Assembly: GCF_042651465.1 (NCBI RefSeq)
Contig: NZ_JBHSCZ010000001.1
Coordinates: 124,001-188,000 of the forward strand
Length of the DNA: 64,000 nucleotides
Reading direction: 5' to 3'
From: Ferruginibacter yonginensis
GTDB lineage: Bacteria > Bacteroidota > Bacteroidia > Chitinophagales > Chitinophagaceae
Shown: one piece after another, positions 18,895 through 27,785 of the stretch
Layout: each line of letters starts with the position of its first letter
How positions within the stretch are numbered: the first letter of the stretch is position 1
Position numbers and translations under genes: made by a program
Notes under the pieces: model-generated
Database searches by the model: none
What the model saw: only the letters and a program-made list of their open reading frames with translations
Told to the model about the DNA's origin: nothing

Positions 18895-19383
18895 TTATTT
18901 TTTTTGCGATAAAAATCCAGCACCCACCACACTCACCAATGCACCAATTATTAAAAATTTAATAGTAGTTACTGTAATCATCATGGGCATAAAAATACTT
19001 CTTAATTTTTGTGCGTTGGCCTCAATTTCAGCAGGGGTTTTATCGCCTTGTTTTATGATGAGCTCATTACTTTCCTTAATAGCAGTTTCTAAAATTTGTG
19101 TATTGAATTTATAAAAAACAAATGTGTAAATAGCCATAATAAGCACTACTACAATAAATGTTTTAAAACCTTCAGTAAAATAATCTTTAAAAGTAGGTGT
19201 ATTTTCATGCGGTTGTTTACTATACAGCACTAATGAAACCAATACACCCATTGTTAGTAATGATAAAATGATGTATTGATTACTACCTGTAACTGGTAAA
19301 TGTAAAGGGTAAAATAATATTAACGAGGCAGCCACCATTAATATACCTGTTATTAAGCCTATGTATTTTGAAGCAATTTTCAT
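18895..19383 (-). CDS. DUF4199 family membrane protein
   Basis: 162 residues with four predicted membrane helices (about 8-26, 38-55, 72-92 and 132-158) and a polar loop between helices 3 and 4 (KESNELIIKQGDKTPAEIEANAQ). This pattern matches DUF4199, an inner-membrane family nearly confined to Bacteroidota. Function is unknown. It lies between a dihydroorotase-like gene (16 bp upstream) and a GT2 gene (49 bp downstream), a gene order I recall from other members of the phylum, which hints at a role in glycan or lipid-sugar handling. Confidence 0.8.
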   Translation of the reverse strand: MKIASKYIGLITGILMVAASLILFYPLHLPVTGSNQYIILSLLTMGVLVSLVLYSKQPHENTPTFKDYFTEGFKTFIVVVLIMAIYTFVFYKFNTQILETAIKESNELIIKQGDKTPAEIEANAQKLRSIFMPMMITVTTIKFLIIGALVSVVGAGFLSQKK

Positions 19384-19399
19384 GAACTATTTTAAATTA

Positions 19400-20662
19400 T
19401 TAATTGGTATTGATGATTACTTTATTTTTATTGATGATGCCTACTACTTTTCCTGTTAATGTTTGGTTGATGTAAGCACTGTTTTTTGATGCTGAAACGA
19501 TATCTTTTTCAGTAAATACGTACGATGTATTGGGTTCAAAAATGGTAATACATGCTTTTTCACCAATAGCAAATGTTGGTATAGGTAGGTTAAATATCAA
19601 TCTATTTTTTACTGTAAGTATTTGCACTAAAGCTTCTACATTTTGCCATACTTTATGGATGCTACCAAAAACTGTTTGTAAGGTAAGCATACCATTTTTT
19701 GCATATTCAAATTCACAAACTTTATCGTCCCAAGTTTGAGGGGAGTGGTGGCTAGCAATGCCATCAATAACACCCTCTTGCAAAGCATTTTGCAAAGCCA
19801 TAACATCAGCCTTTGTTCGTAAAGGCGGGTGTACTTTAAGGTTGGTGTTGTACGAAACAACATCTTCATCGCTAAAAGTAAGATGGTAAGGTGTAACACT
19901 ACAAGTTACTTGCAAACCTTGGGCTTTGGCAGCTTTTATAATTTGTACGCTCTGTTGTGTAGAAATACCTGTAAAATGCAAACGAGATTGGGTATATTTT
20001 AATAATTCAATATCTCTATTTATCATAACCACTTCGGCAATTGCAGGTATGCCCGGCAAGCCTAATTGAGTGCTCATAATACCTTCATTTATTAGCCCAC
20101 CATCACTAATACTTTTGTCGTTGGGTATTTGAATAATTGTTGCATTTTTTGCTTGCACATACTGTAATGCTTTCAGTAAAATGCCAGCTTGTTGAATTGA
20201 TTTTTTACCATCGCTAAATGCAACTGCACCATGTTGGTGCATGTCATACATTTCTGATAACTCCGTACCTGCACTATTTTTTGTTACAGCACCAATTGGT
20301 ACAATATTTACGGGTAAATGTGCTGTACTTTGTTGTATAAATGATACCATACTTTGGTTATCAATTACTGGGTTGGTATCAGGTAGCAACATCACGTCAG
20401 TAAAACCGCCAGCAGCTGCTGCCGCAGCACCTGTTTCAAATGTTTCTCTATGTTCAAAACCAGGCGTACCAAAATCTGCAAAAATATCGCACCAACCAAT
20501 ACTTACATGTAATTGATTGCCCTCAATTACGCTGGCATTATTCGTTTCAATGTGCGTACCAATTTGAGCGATGATACCATCAGTAATTAAAATATCGTTT
20601 ACCTGCTTATGATAAGCTGTATGTGGGGCTATTATGGTGGCTTGCTTTAGTAAAACATTCAT
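19400..20662 (-). CDS. Dihydroorotase-like protein lacking the metal ligands
   Basis: 420-residue amidohydrolase-fold protein that aligns along its length with class I dihydroorotase: QVNDILITDGIIAQIG at the start, AAAAAAGGFTDVMLLPDTNPVIDN, CSVTPYHLTFSDEDV and LKVHPPLRTKADV. However, the zinc-site motifs of active enzymes are altered. The first DxHxH reads DIFADFG, the carboxylated-lysine region reads IIQIPNDKSISDGG, a later His site reads LHFTGIST and the catalytic Asp loop reads IASHHSP. It is therefore likely a non-catalytic paralogue, perhaps a partner of aspartate transcarbamoylase as for known inactive DHOase chains; an annotation as active PyrC would be doubtful. Similar ligand-poor copies exist in other Bacteroidota as I recall. 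Confidence 0.85.
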   Translation of the reverse strand: MNVLLKQATIIAPHTAYHKQVNDILITDGIIAQIGTHIETNNASVIEGNQLHVSIGWCDIFADFGTPGFEHRETFETGAAAAAAGGFTDVMLLPDTNPVIDNQSMVSFIQQSTAHLPVNIVPIGAVTKNSAGTELSEMYDMHQHGAVAFSDGKKSIQQAGILLKALQYVQAKNATIIQIPNDKSISDGGLINEGIMSTQLGLPGIPAIAEVVMINRDIELLKYTQSRLHFTGISTQQSVQIIKAAKAQGLQVTCSVTPYHLTFSDEDVVSYNTNLKVHPPLRTKADVMALQNALQEGVIDGIASHHSPQTWDDKVCEFEYAKNGMLTLQTVFGSIHKVWQNVEALVQILTVKNRLIFNLPIPTFAIGEKACITIFEPNTSYVFTEKDIVSASKNSAYINQTLTGKVVGIINKNKVIINTN

Positions 20663-20795
20663 GTTGTATGCAGTTGCGCAAATATCTATAAAAAAATTGA
20701 GAGCATAAACTAAAAGAAGCTAAAACAATACTTTAAAAGATTATGGGTTGTTATTGACATTTGTAAAATAAATTATTTAATAGGCACTGTACTCA

Positions 20796-22583
20796 TTACT
20801 CAAAAATAATGTGTACAGTAGTTTGATCTGTTGCAGGATTGCTGAATTGTACCCTTGCATTAATTTTTTGTGATAGTTCATGTACAAGCCTTAAACCCAA
20901 ACCTGCAAGGGTTTTACCAGCCTCTGTATTTTGTATAGCTGCTTCATATTGTTGCTGGGTAAAAATAGTTCCAAAATTATTGATACTAATGATTTTACCT
21001 TGTTCGTTGATGTGGTAATTTATTGAAACTGTGCTCTTATCTGGTGCAGCTTTTATGGCATTTTGTAAAAGGTTTCTGATAATGGTTTGTAGATAATAAC
21101 TGTCGGTTGTAATACTGGCATCGGGTGCAATATCATTTTTTATTTGCAATTGTTTTGCTTCAATATTTAATGAAAGCAGTTGGCAACATTGATTGGTGAT
21201 GTGTGCAATGGCAGTAGCTTGCATATCTACCTTAAATGCATTCATTTGGGTTTTACTCCAAATCAATAAATCTTCCATTGATTCTAATAATGAACCTGTA
21301 GCTGATTGTATTTTGGTGCTCAATTCATTTTTTTGTTCGGCAGAAAGTGCATTGGTATTAAGTTGCTGTAATTTTAAAAACTGGTATACTTGGCTAATGG
21401 GCGAACGTAAATCATGACCAATAATACTGAACAACGTAGCTTTTGTTTGGTTAGCATCTTCTAAAGCAGCATTAAGTGTAGCTAGTTGTTGGTTGTTGGT
21501 ATTTAAAATATCGGCCGTACGTTTTTTATTGCGGTAAATAATTATGAGCAATAAGGCCACCAATGATAGGAGGGCAATACCTCCCCATAACCAATAGCGT
21601 TGTTTTTTATTTTCAGCCAATTGTAAATTTTTGAGTTCTATTTGCTGTTGTTTTTCTTTGTTTTGAAATTTGGCTTCTGTTTCACTGTAATTTTTTTCTG
21701 CAGCTTTGGTGTAAATAGAATCACGTAACGGTGCAAATTTTTCATAATATTCAAAAGCCATTTTATAATTGCCCATGGCGCCATAACATTGAGCAATATT
21801 GCGTTGTAGCTCCACATATAAATCGGGGCTCCAAGCATTGGCTGTTTTTTCAGCCTCTTTTAAATAAATTAAAGCTTTTTCATAATTTTTTGCGGTGAAA
21901 TAGGTACTTCCATATACATACGTTACTTGCGATGCTAAAATTGGGTCAGCAAATTGTGGGGCTAATGAATCGGCACGTTTAATATACACAAGTGCTTTAT
22001 CAACATCATTTAATGAAAGGTAGTACACACAAAAAGCAAGGTCGAGTGCAATCTTTTTATTCCAAGCTTCTGGGTATTTTTTTTGTCCGCATTGCACAAG
22101 GCTATCATAATATACTTCAGCTTCATTAATTTTTTTTGCACCTGCTTGTGCATACATACGCAAGGCATCAGCAGCGGTTTTATAAAATACAACTAAATAA
22201 TCAACATCAGTAGGTTGCATAAAAGCCCTGCTCTGTAATGCATAATCAAGGGCTTGTTCGCATTGTCCTGTTTTTAAGAAAGATTCAGCAACGATTAATA
22301 AATTTTTTACTACACTTCTTCTTAAAGTTGTATCACCTTTGTTGAGTAGGGTAGTGGCTACTTTTACAGCTTCTAATTTGTATTGTACGGCGGTATCATA
22401 AATAACGTTGGTTTGATAATAATCAGCAATAGCAAGGAGTAACGGTACTTTTTCTTTTTCTGATTTAGTTGATGCTAGTAAATTTTTTAGAGAGTCAATA
22501 TTAAGAGTTGCTGCTGACTTTTGGGCAAAAGTAGGTACCATTGTTACGATAATGAACCATAATGCAAAAGATAATTTTAGCAT
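20796..22583 (-). CDS. TPR-containing membrane sensor histidine kinase
   Basis: 595 residues: signal peptide (ending MVPTFAQ), a periplasmic TPR-like helical region (about 30-320, e.g. YGSTYFTAKNYEKALIYLKEAE), one membrane helix (about 330-350, YWLWGGIALLSLVALLLII), a coiled linker, a HisKA dimerisation domain with the phospho-acceptor in SIIGHDLRSP (His ~389), and a HATPase domain with N-box RNLLQNAIKAA and G2-like GLGLRLVHEL. The G1 box is weak: NNFGTIF where DxGxG is expected. It lies 22 bp downstream of a LytTR response regulator, presumably its partner. The signal sensed is unknown. Confidence 0.9.
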   Translation of the reverse strand: MLKLSFALWFIIVTMVPTFAQKSAATLNIDSLKNLLASTKSEKEKVPLLLAIADYYQTNVIYDTAVQYKLEAVKVATTLLNKGDTTLRRSVVKNLLIVAESFLKTGQCEQALDYALQSRAFMQPTDVDYLVVFYKTAADALRMYAQAGAKKINEAEVYYDSLVQCGQKKYPEAWNKKIALDLAFCVYYLSLNDVDKALVYIKRADSLAPQFADPILASQVTYVYGSTYFTAKNYEKALIYLKEAEKTANAWSPDLYVELQRNIAQCYGAMGNYKMAFEYYEKFAPLRDSIYTKAAEKNYSETEAKFQNKEKQQQIELKNLQLAENKKQRYWLWGGIALLSLVALLLIIIYRNKKRTADILNTNNQQLATLNAALEDANQTKATLFSIIGHDLRSPISQVYQFLKLQQLNTNALSAEQKNELSTKIQSATGSLLESMEDLLIWSKTQMNAFKVDMQATAIAHITNQCCQLLSLNIEAKQLQIKNDIAPDASITTDSYYLQTIIRNLLQNAIKAAPDKSTVSINYHINEQGKIISINNFGTIFTQQQYEAAIQNTEAGKTLAGLGLRLVHELSQKINARVQFSNPATDQTTVHIIFE

Positions 22584-22605
22584 AAGTATATTTTTGTAAA
22601 CTTGG

Positions 22606-23310
22606 TTATTTTAATTGTGCCACATTGTTTTTATAAGTTTTACCAACGGGCAATACATGGTTACCACAAATAATTTCGCTGTTATTGAATTGGGTTATTT
22701 TTTTAGTGGCAACAGCGTAACTTCTGTGTATGCGTAACATTTCATTGTTATTAAACTGGTCAATAAAATGAGTAAGGGTAGAGAGGGTTAAATAATTTTT
22801 TTCGGCTGTAACTACCTTCGTATAATCTTGCATGGCTTCCACATAAATAATATCATTTTTTTTGATGTTGATGCGGTTGTGCCCATCTTTAATAGTGATG
22901 GTACTAGCCTCAAAAGCTATTTCAAAAAGAGCCGCTTTTTGTTTCATATCCCAATACTCAACTACTCTTTTTATGCACTGTTGAAAGCGTTGTTCAGTAA
23001 AAGGCTTTACAATAAAATCAATGGCAGAAAGTTCAAAACCTTCAATGGCAAATTCAGGGTGACTTGTAATAAAAACCGCTATTTCAACCGATGCTTTTGC
23101 CTTACGTAACAGCTCAAGCCCTGTTATATTGGGCATTTCAATATCTAAAAAAACTAAAGTGGGTTGAATGGTTTCTATGGCAATAAGGCCTTCTGTAGCG
23201 TTAGTATAGGTACCTCTGTGGTTTAAAACTGCTTGGGTTTGTGCATATTGTTGTACCGTTATGGCATTTAATAAATCATCATCTACAATAATGTAATCAA
23301 TAGTTGCCAT
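22606..23310 (-). CDS. LytTR family response regulator
   Basis: 234 residues. A receiver domain (1 to ~120) has the acidic pocket IIVDDD, phospho-acceptor Asp56 in LVFLDIEMP, and the conserved Lys in IVKPFTEQRF. A LytTR DNA-binding domain follows (about 135-232: IYVEAMQDYTKVVTAEKNYLTL, MLRIHRSYAVATKKI, LPVGKTYKNNV). Such regulators bind imperfect direct repeats upstream of target genes. I choose the ATG giving MATIDYIIVDDD over a TTG four codons upstream. The kinase gene follows 22 bp downstream, so the pair is an operon. The divergent neighbour at 23518 is a natural target candidate. Confidence 0.93.
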   Translation of the reverse strand: MATIDYIIVDDDLLNAITVQQYAQTQAVLNHRGTYTNATEGLIAIETIQPTLVFLDIEMPNITGLELLRKAKASVEIAVFITSHPEFAIEGFELSAIDFIVKPFTEQRFQQCIKRVVEYWDMKQKAALFEIAFEASTITIKDGHNRINIKKNDIIYVEAMQDYTKVVTAEKNYLTLSTLTHFIDQFNNNEMLRIHRSYAVATKKITQFNNSEIICGNHVLPVGKTYKNNVAQLK

Positions 23311-23517
23311 TGGTTTATACAATTGAGAATAAACTAAGCTACGTAAATATTTTTAAAATGAAAGTATACCAGTATGTATAAGTATGTTATTGAATAATTA
23401 ATTGGTGATAGTATTCATGATGTTCTTGAAGCGTTTTAAATAAATATAATCACAGGTTTTATTTTTTAGATGATACACATAATCACCTAATATTGTACAA
23501 CAAAACATAATGCAACT

Positions 23518-24705
23518 ATGAGAAATTTTTTATTTTCAGTTTTATTAGCTGTAAGTTTTACAAACAGCTGGTCACAATCTATCAATACTGAAAAAATTGA
23601 TTTTGAAAATATTATTAGTCCAAAAATACCTACACCTGAGGGCAGTAGGTTTTATGCTGTAAAAGTACAATCGCCGTATAATGTAACCACCGAAAGTATT
23701 ATTGCAAAAGCCAAAGCTGAGCATCAGCAAGCGTTAAAAGACTACGATAATACCGTTTTGGAAAGCGAAAAAGCTTATGCAAAAAAACTCAAAGATTATG
23801 ATGGTGAAGTGTTAAAAGCAAAAGAAAAGTACGCTTTAGAAAACGAAGCATTTAAAAAAATGACACTGATCGAACGCCTTGCAATGACCGACCAAGGTAA
23901 AACACCTAAACTTGTAATACCATCTAAACCAGAGTATTACAAACCTAGTGAACCTGTTTATAAAGAACCTAATTTAAAAGATTTTGTAATCATCAATAAT
24001 GATGTATTGGCAGGTCAAATTAACTTGAATGGTTTTGAAAGAGGTAATGCTGTGGTTGATATCAACATCAATTTAGCCGCAGTAAAGTTTCAAGATAATG
24101 CAGGACAAACATTTGCCAACCAGCCCACAAAACTTGTTGTAAAAGTAAATGGTGTAGAAAAAACAAATGTTACATTATTTGAGAAATTTGAATTCATATC
24201 ATCATCACCCACTAATAACATCAACCAAGCAGCGGAGGAAAGAAATTACCTTAATAAAGTGATGACGTATTTGAATAAATACCTCAATGAACAATATGGT
24301 TATCAAGCTGTTAAAGATGTATTAGCAATAGAATATGTAAAAAATAAAGGCGATTACGATGACTTAGAAAAAGCACATATTTATGTTACCACTAACCTCA
24401 AAAAATTAGCAGCAACAACTGATAATGATATGAAACAAGTGGCACTTACCAACATGCAGAAAGGTATTGATATATGGACACAAACATTGGCAAAAATTGA
24501 ATACAAAAACCCTAAGGCCATTTACAATGCAAAAATTGCAAGGTTTATATTTTTTAACCTTATTAAAATTAATATAGCCCTAAATAAAAAAACTGAGGCA
24601 GAAAAATACTTAAATAGTTTGCAAGAAAACTTAGTAGATATAAAACTCAGCTCTGATGAAAAAACAACTTTAGCACAACTTGAAAAACAAATTTATAAAA
24701 AGTAA
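23518..24705 (+). CDS. Secreted protein of unknown function with Lys/Glu/Tyr-rich helical segment
   Basis: 395 residues with a signal peptide (ending FTNSWSQ). I do not recognise the family. Residues ~60-120 form a charged, probably coiled-coil stretch rich in Lys, Glu, Ala and Tyr (AKAEHQQALKDYDN, YAKKLKDYDGEVLKAKEKYA). A short Pro/Lys/Tyr-rich linker follows (PSKPEYYKPSEPVYKEP), then a beta-type region (about 145-215) and a mostly helical C-terminus with a TPR-like end (INIALNKKTEAEKYLNSLQENL). No type IX sorting domain or lipobox is seen. The next gene starts 4 bp after the stop, so the two are co-expressed secreted proteins. Confidence 0.8.
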   Translation: MRNFLFSVLLAVSFTNSWSQSINTEKIDFENIISPKIPTPEGSRFYAVKVQSPYNVTTESIIAKAKAEHQQALKDYDNTVLESEKAYAKKLKDYDGEVLKAKEKYALENEAFKKMTLIERLAMTDQGKTPKLVIPSKPEYYKPSEPVYKEPNLKDFVIINNDVLAGQINLNGFERGNAVVDININLAAVKFQDNAGQTFANQPTKLVVKVNGVEKTNVTLFEKFEFISSSPTNNINQAAEERNYLNKVMTYLNKYLNEQYGYQAVKDVLAIEYVKNKGDYDDLEKAHIYVTTNLKKLAATTDNDMKQVALTNMQKGIDIWTQTLAKIEYKNPKAIYNAKIARFIFFNLIKINIALNKKTEAEKYLNSLQENLVDIKLSSDEKTTLAQLEKQIYKK

Positions 24706-24709
24706 AAAA

Positions 24710-26146
24710 ATGAAAAATTTAACCCTGCTCGTAGCTGCACTTTGCATAAGCATAATAAGTTTTGCACAGGTAAAAGCTGATTATAGTAATGCTTTTGAGT
24801 ATAACCCTGCTGTAGAGAATGATGCAAAATTGGTATTGGTAGATAGTTACAACAGTTACCTCTTAAGTTATATTAATATTGATGGACAACTAAGTAACCA
24901 CAAAATTATATTAAGAAAGTTTGATCAAAAAAATCAATTAATTGAAACGTTTAAACTTGATTTCCCTAAAATTGATGCCAGTACGTTGTATAATTATGTG
25001 GGGGCCATAGAACAGCCAGGTGGCAAAAAGTTAATTGTTTTTACAGAAAGTTATTCGGGCAAATCAGATAAGCAAGAGTTGTATATGCATGTGTTTGATA
25101 AAGAAAAAGCCGCATTTACAACTACAATGATTCGTTCATTTGTAATGGAATCTATCAACAAAAAAGGAGTATTTGACTTTAAAGCAGCTGAAAATAAGCG
25201 ATTTGCTGCCATGGTAAACGTAAAAAACTCCACCAAAAAAGAAGCGGTTGATAACACAGTGCTTATGTTTGATGCTACAACGCTATCATTAGCATGGAGT
25301 AAAGATGTTACACTCGATTCAAAAAACTATGAAAAAGCATTAGCCGTTACCAATAGTGGAAAAGCCATATTAATAAGGGATTCAAAAGGAGGTGGTTCAG
25401 GTAATTTTTTAAACGTTGTTACAAGTAGTAATGTTGATGAAAAGCAATTAGGTGAAGCATTACAACTACAAAACCCAACCGCTGTTACAATAGGAAATGA
25501 AGAATATATTGTAGCTATTAATTATGAAGCAAAGGGTTTTAGAAGAGGCGATTTTGGTAAATTGATGTTGTATGATATTAATAACGGAAAAATATTGACC
25601 AACAATAACATCGATATTTTTAATACTATAAAAGATATTTCACAAGTACAGTTTAGAGGTATTTATATTCAAAATAATGAAATACAAATTTTTGCAGAAG
25701 CTAAATACAAAGCAGGAACAAGACCTGTAAAAACCAATGCATTTAGTACCATGACGTTTGATGAACCTTTTTATAAATACGGCCCTGGCTATTTACTAAC
25801 AATGGATTTTGAAGGTAAATTAAAATCAACCATCAAATTAAGAACGGATTACGATGCTTTGGCTGAATTATACCAATCATTTGGCGTAACCAATGTAAGA
25901 GGCGATTATTATTTGATTGGTGGAGGCTCAAGTATTTATAAACTAACCAGCGATGATAATTATAAATTAAAAGATGCGGTTAAAGACATCACCGTTCAAA
26001 TTTACGACCCAACTATCGACTCAAAAGATTGGGGTAGTTGGAGAGCTGTATCACAGTTATTTACTTATTTACCCGATAGCAAGAAGTTTATTTTTGGAAG
26101 GTTTTATAACAATCAACTTTCATTTATCACTGTTTCTAATTTTTAA
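24710..26146 (+). CDS. Secreted protein of unknown function, predicted beta-propeller-like
   Basis: 478 residues starting MKNLTLLVAALCIS with a signal peptide ending IISFAQ; an upstream start inside the previous gene would bury the signal and is rejected. No named family is recognised. The body consists of repeated beta-strand blocks with alternating aromatic and polar residues (KLIVFTESYSGKSDKQELYMHVFDK cut short here as KLIVFTESYSG, then NTVLMFDATTLSLAWSKDV, YIVAINYEAKGFRRGDFGKL, GYLLTMDFEGKL), which suggests a propeller fold. It is coupled to the preceding secreted gene by a 4-bp spacing. A hairpin lies ~60 bp downstream. Confidence 0.8.
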   Translation: MKNLTLLVAALCISIISFAQVKADYSNAFEYNPAVENDAKLVLVDSYNSYLLSYINIDGQLSNHKIILRKFDQKNQLIETFKLDFPKIDASTLYNYVGAIEQPGGKKLIVFTESYSGKSDKQELYMHVFDKEKAAFTTTMIRSFVMESINKKGVFDFKAAENKRFAAMVNVKNSTKKEAVDNTVLMFDATTLSLAWSKDVTLDSKNYEKALAVTNSGKAILIRDSKGGGSGNFLNVVTSSNVDEKQLGEALQLQNPTAVTIGNEEYIVAINYEAKGFRRGDFGKLMLYDINNGKILTNNNIDIFNTIKDISQVQFRGIYIQNNEIQIFAEAKYKAGTRPVKTNAFSTMTFDEPFYKYGPGYLLTMDFEGKLKSTIKLRTDYDALAELYQSFGVTNVRGDYYLIGGGSSIYKLTSDDNYKLKDAVKDITVQIYDPTIDSKDWGSWRAVSQLFTYLPDSKKFIFGRFYNNQLSFITVSNF

Positions 26147-26604
26147 GCTAAAAAAGTCAAAGCACTTTATTATTACATGTAAACTATGTTCATTATAAAA
26201 GAAACACCCACAATATAAAACTGTGGGTGCGTTTGTAGGATGTACGAACATGATACATTAAAAGTCTTTTAAAAGCTACTCATTAACTATATTTACTATT
26301 GTACCCCCATACATTAGTAAGCATATGTTAGAAGTAGCTTTTTTTTGCAGCAGTAGCTGGTTGTTAAAAGGCGTTCTAATTTTTTTAAAACGTTCATTTT
26401 ATAACTTAAACCACAAAGTAATAAAATGGTTGTTTGCTTTACTTTTACAAACTTACAATCAAGTTTCGCAGTTAAACGTGGGAGTTTTCATCACAAAAGG
26501 GGGGAAATTCCCCACCCCACATTTCAGAAAAAAAGGATGTTTTTATTTTAGTAAATACTACAATATTGTATTTCAAAATAATATCTTTAAACCTTAAAAT
26601 CACA
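26147..26604. other. 458-bp intergenic region with a hairpin and a G-tract/C-tract element
   Basis: The left part holds the terminator-like hairpin at 26205-26229. Around 26500-26516 there is a run of six G followed by AAATT and four C (an inverted repeat of GGGG/CCCC) that stands out in A/T-rich surroundings. A 90-codon ORF here (26325-26597) has poor coding character and is not annotated. The promoter of the gene at 26605 must lie in the right part, but no clear TAnnTTTG box is visible. Confidence 0.4.
26205..26236 (+). terminator. Hairpin terminator after the secreted gene pair
   Basis: CACCCACA (26205-26212) pairs with TGTGGGTG (26222-26229) across a 9-nt A/T loop. The downstream T-tract is short on the plus strand. 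Confidence 0.5.
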
Positions 26605-27111
26605 ATGCTTATGTCAATTACAAACAATGCAGCAAATGGTACATTTCCACATAATAGTACCAAAAAACCTAAGGGCGGTTATGAGTTCAAAAAAAAATTT
26701 CCTGATAGAATTGCCTTTCCACAAGAAGCTACTTTTAAATTTAAAGGGTACGATTTAAATGGAGGGTTAGGTGTTTGGTATGACCCTCAAGACATCATCA
26801 ACTATATGAAAGACTTTCCAGCTTTGGTAGAAAAAATTGAAAGTAATGCAGCAAATAAATTACCTAAAAATTGCAGTTGGAAAGTGGGTTTCAATTATGT
26901 AATAATGCCAGATGCAATGGGTGTTGAAAAAATAGGTTTTTATGTTGTGCCTACAATTGTAAACGATATTACGATGGAAGTGTACAATTATTTTGACCTC
27001 AAAAATGTACCCTATTACCATGCAGCAGGTTATTCACCTATACCAGAAAGAGCAAATTCAGAAGATGGCAATGATACTTTCGTTTCTGATGATGGTAATA
27101 TGTTCCCTTAA
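26605..27111 (+). CDS. Protein of unknown function
   Basis: 168 residues from the ATG at 26605 (another ATG follows two codons on). No signal peptide or membrane helix. I do not recognise a family. The sequence looks globular and soluble: GYEFKKKFPDRIAFPQEATFKFKG, then GGLGVWYDPQDIINYMKDFPALVEKIES and a beta-rich core (WKVGFNYVIMPDAMGVEKIGFYVVPTI). The C-terminus is acidic and probably flexible (NSEDGNDTFVSDDGN). It stands alone, 14 bp upstream of a membrane protein that begins a signalling unit, so it may belong to that transcript. Confidence 0.65.
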   Translation: MLMSITNNAANGTFPHNSTKKPKGGYEFKKKFPDRIAFPQEATFKFKGYDLNGGLGVWYDPQDIINYMKDFPALVEKIESNAANKLPKNCSWKVGFNYVIMPDAMGVEKIGFYVVPTIVNDITMEVYNYFDLKNVPYYHAAGYSPIPERANSEDGNDTFVSDDGNMFP

Positions 27112-27125
27112 TTAATTATACATGT

Positions 27126-27785
27126 ATGTACTATATCATAAACCCTTTAATTGAGTTTATTGCTGCTGTAATTGCTGTCTTTTTTTTAAGTAATAAAAGA
27201 GTTGGCTGGTTTGCAATTTTCCCTGTTTTTTTAATGTTGGTTGTATTTTTTGAAATAATGGGAAATGTAATTTTCTTTTATTGGCATCAAACAAATAATT
27301 ATTGGTGGTATAATGCATATTTGCCCATACAGTTTTCATTTATAAGTTGGGTTATATACAAAATTTGTAAACCTTATTTCAATAGCAAGCCCTTTGTTTT
27401 ACTAGGGCTTGCTACTTTTATTAGCTTCTATTTATTTGAAAGTATTCAATCGCATTTTGTTGGCTATAGTAACACCACTAAAACAATTTTTTCTATTTGG
27501 GTAATTTTAATGTGTTTCATATTTTATTATAAATTTTTACAGAAAGAAGAAAATCTTTCCTTGTCATCACATCCTGAATTTTGGATTATGACAGGTATTT
27601 TTTTCTTTTACTTTGTATCAACAGCGGCCAATTTATTTTTTGAATATTTAGCATCTTACAATAAAAATCAAATACGCCCTGTTAGATATACCATATTTTT
27701 GATACTCAACATTATTTTGTACGGCTCATTTAGTTATGCTTTTATATGCAAACACAAACAAACGATATTACAACCTACATCATAA
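27126..27785 (+). CDS. Polytopic membrane protein of unknown function
   Basis: 219 residues with about six or seven membrane helices and almost no soluble loops. Helices are rich in Phe, Tyr and Trp (FFEIMGNVIFFYW, YNAYLPIQFSFISWVIY). No transporter or enzyme motif is recognised. Its last 40 bases overlap the start of the histidine kinase gene that follows, which implies translational coupling. An input module for that short kinase, which has only one helix of its own, is the simplest inference. Confidence 0.75.
   Translation: MYYIINPLIEFIAAVIAVFFLSNKRVGWFAIFPVFLMLVVFFEIMGNVIFFYWHQTNNYWWYNAYLPIQFSFISWVIYKICKPYFNSKPFVLLGLATFISFYLFESIQSHFVGYSNTTKTIFSIWVILMCFIFYYKFLQKEENLSLSSHPEFWIMTGIFFFYFVSTAANLFFEYLASYNKNQIRPVRYTIFLILNIILYGSFSYAFICKHKQTILQPTS

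Noticed and set aside
26325..26597. 90-codon ORF in the gap before the unknown gene at 26605
   Set aside because: Composition is unlike coding sequence, crosses the G6/C4 element and stops just before the real gene; no signal or domain.
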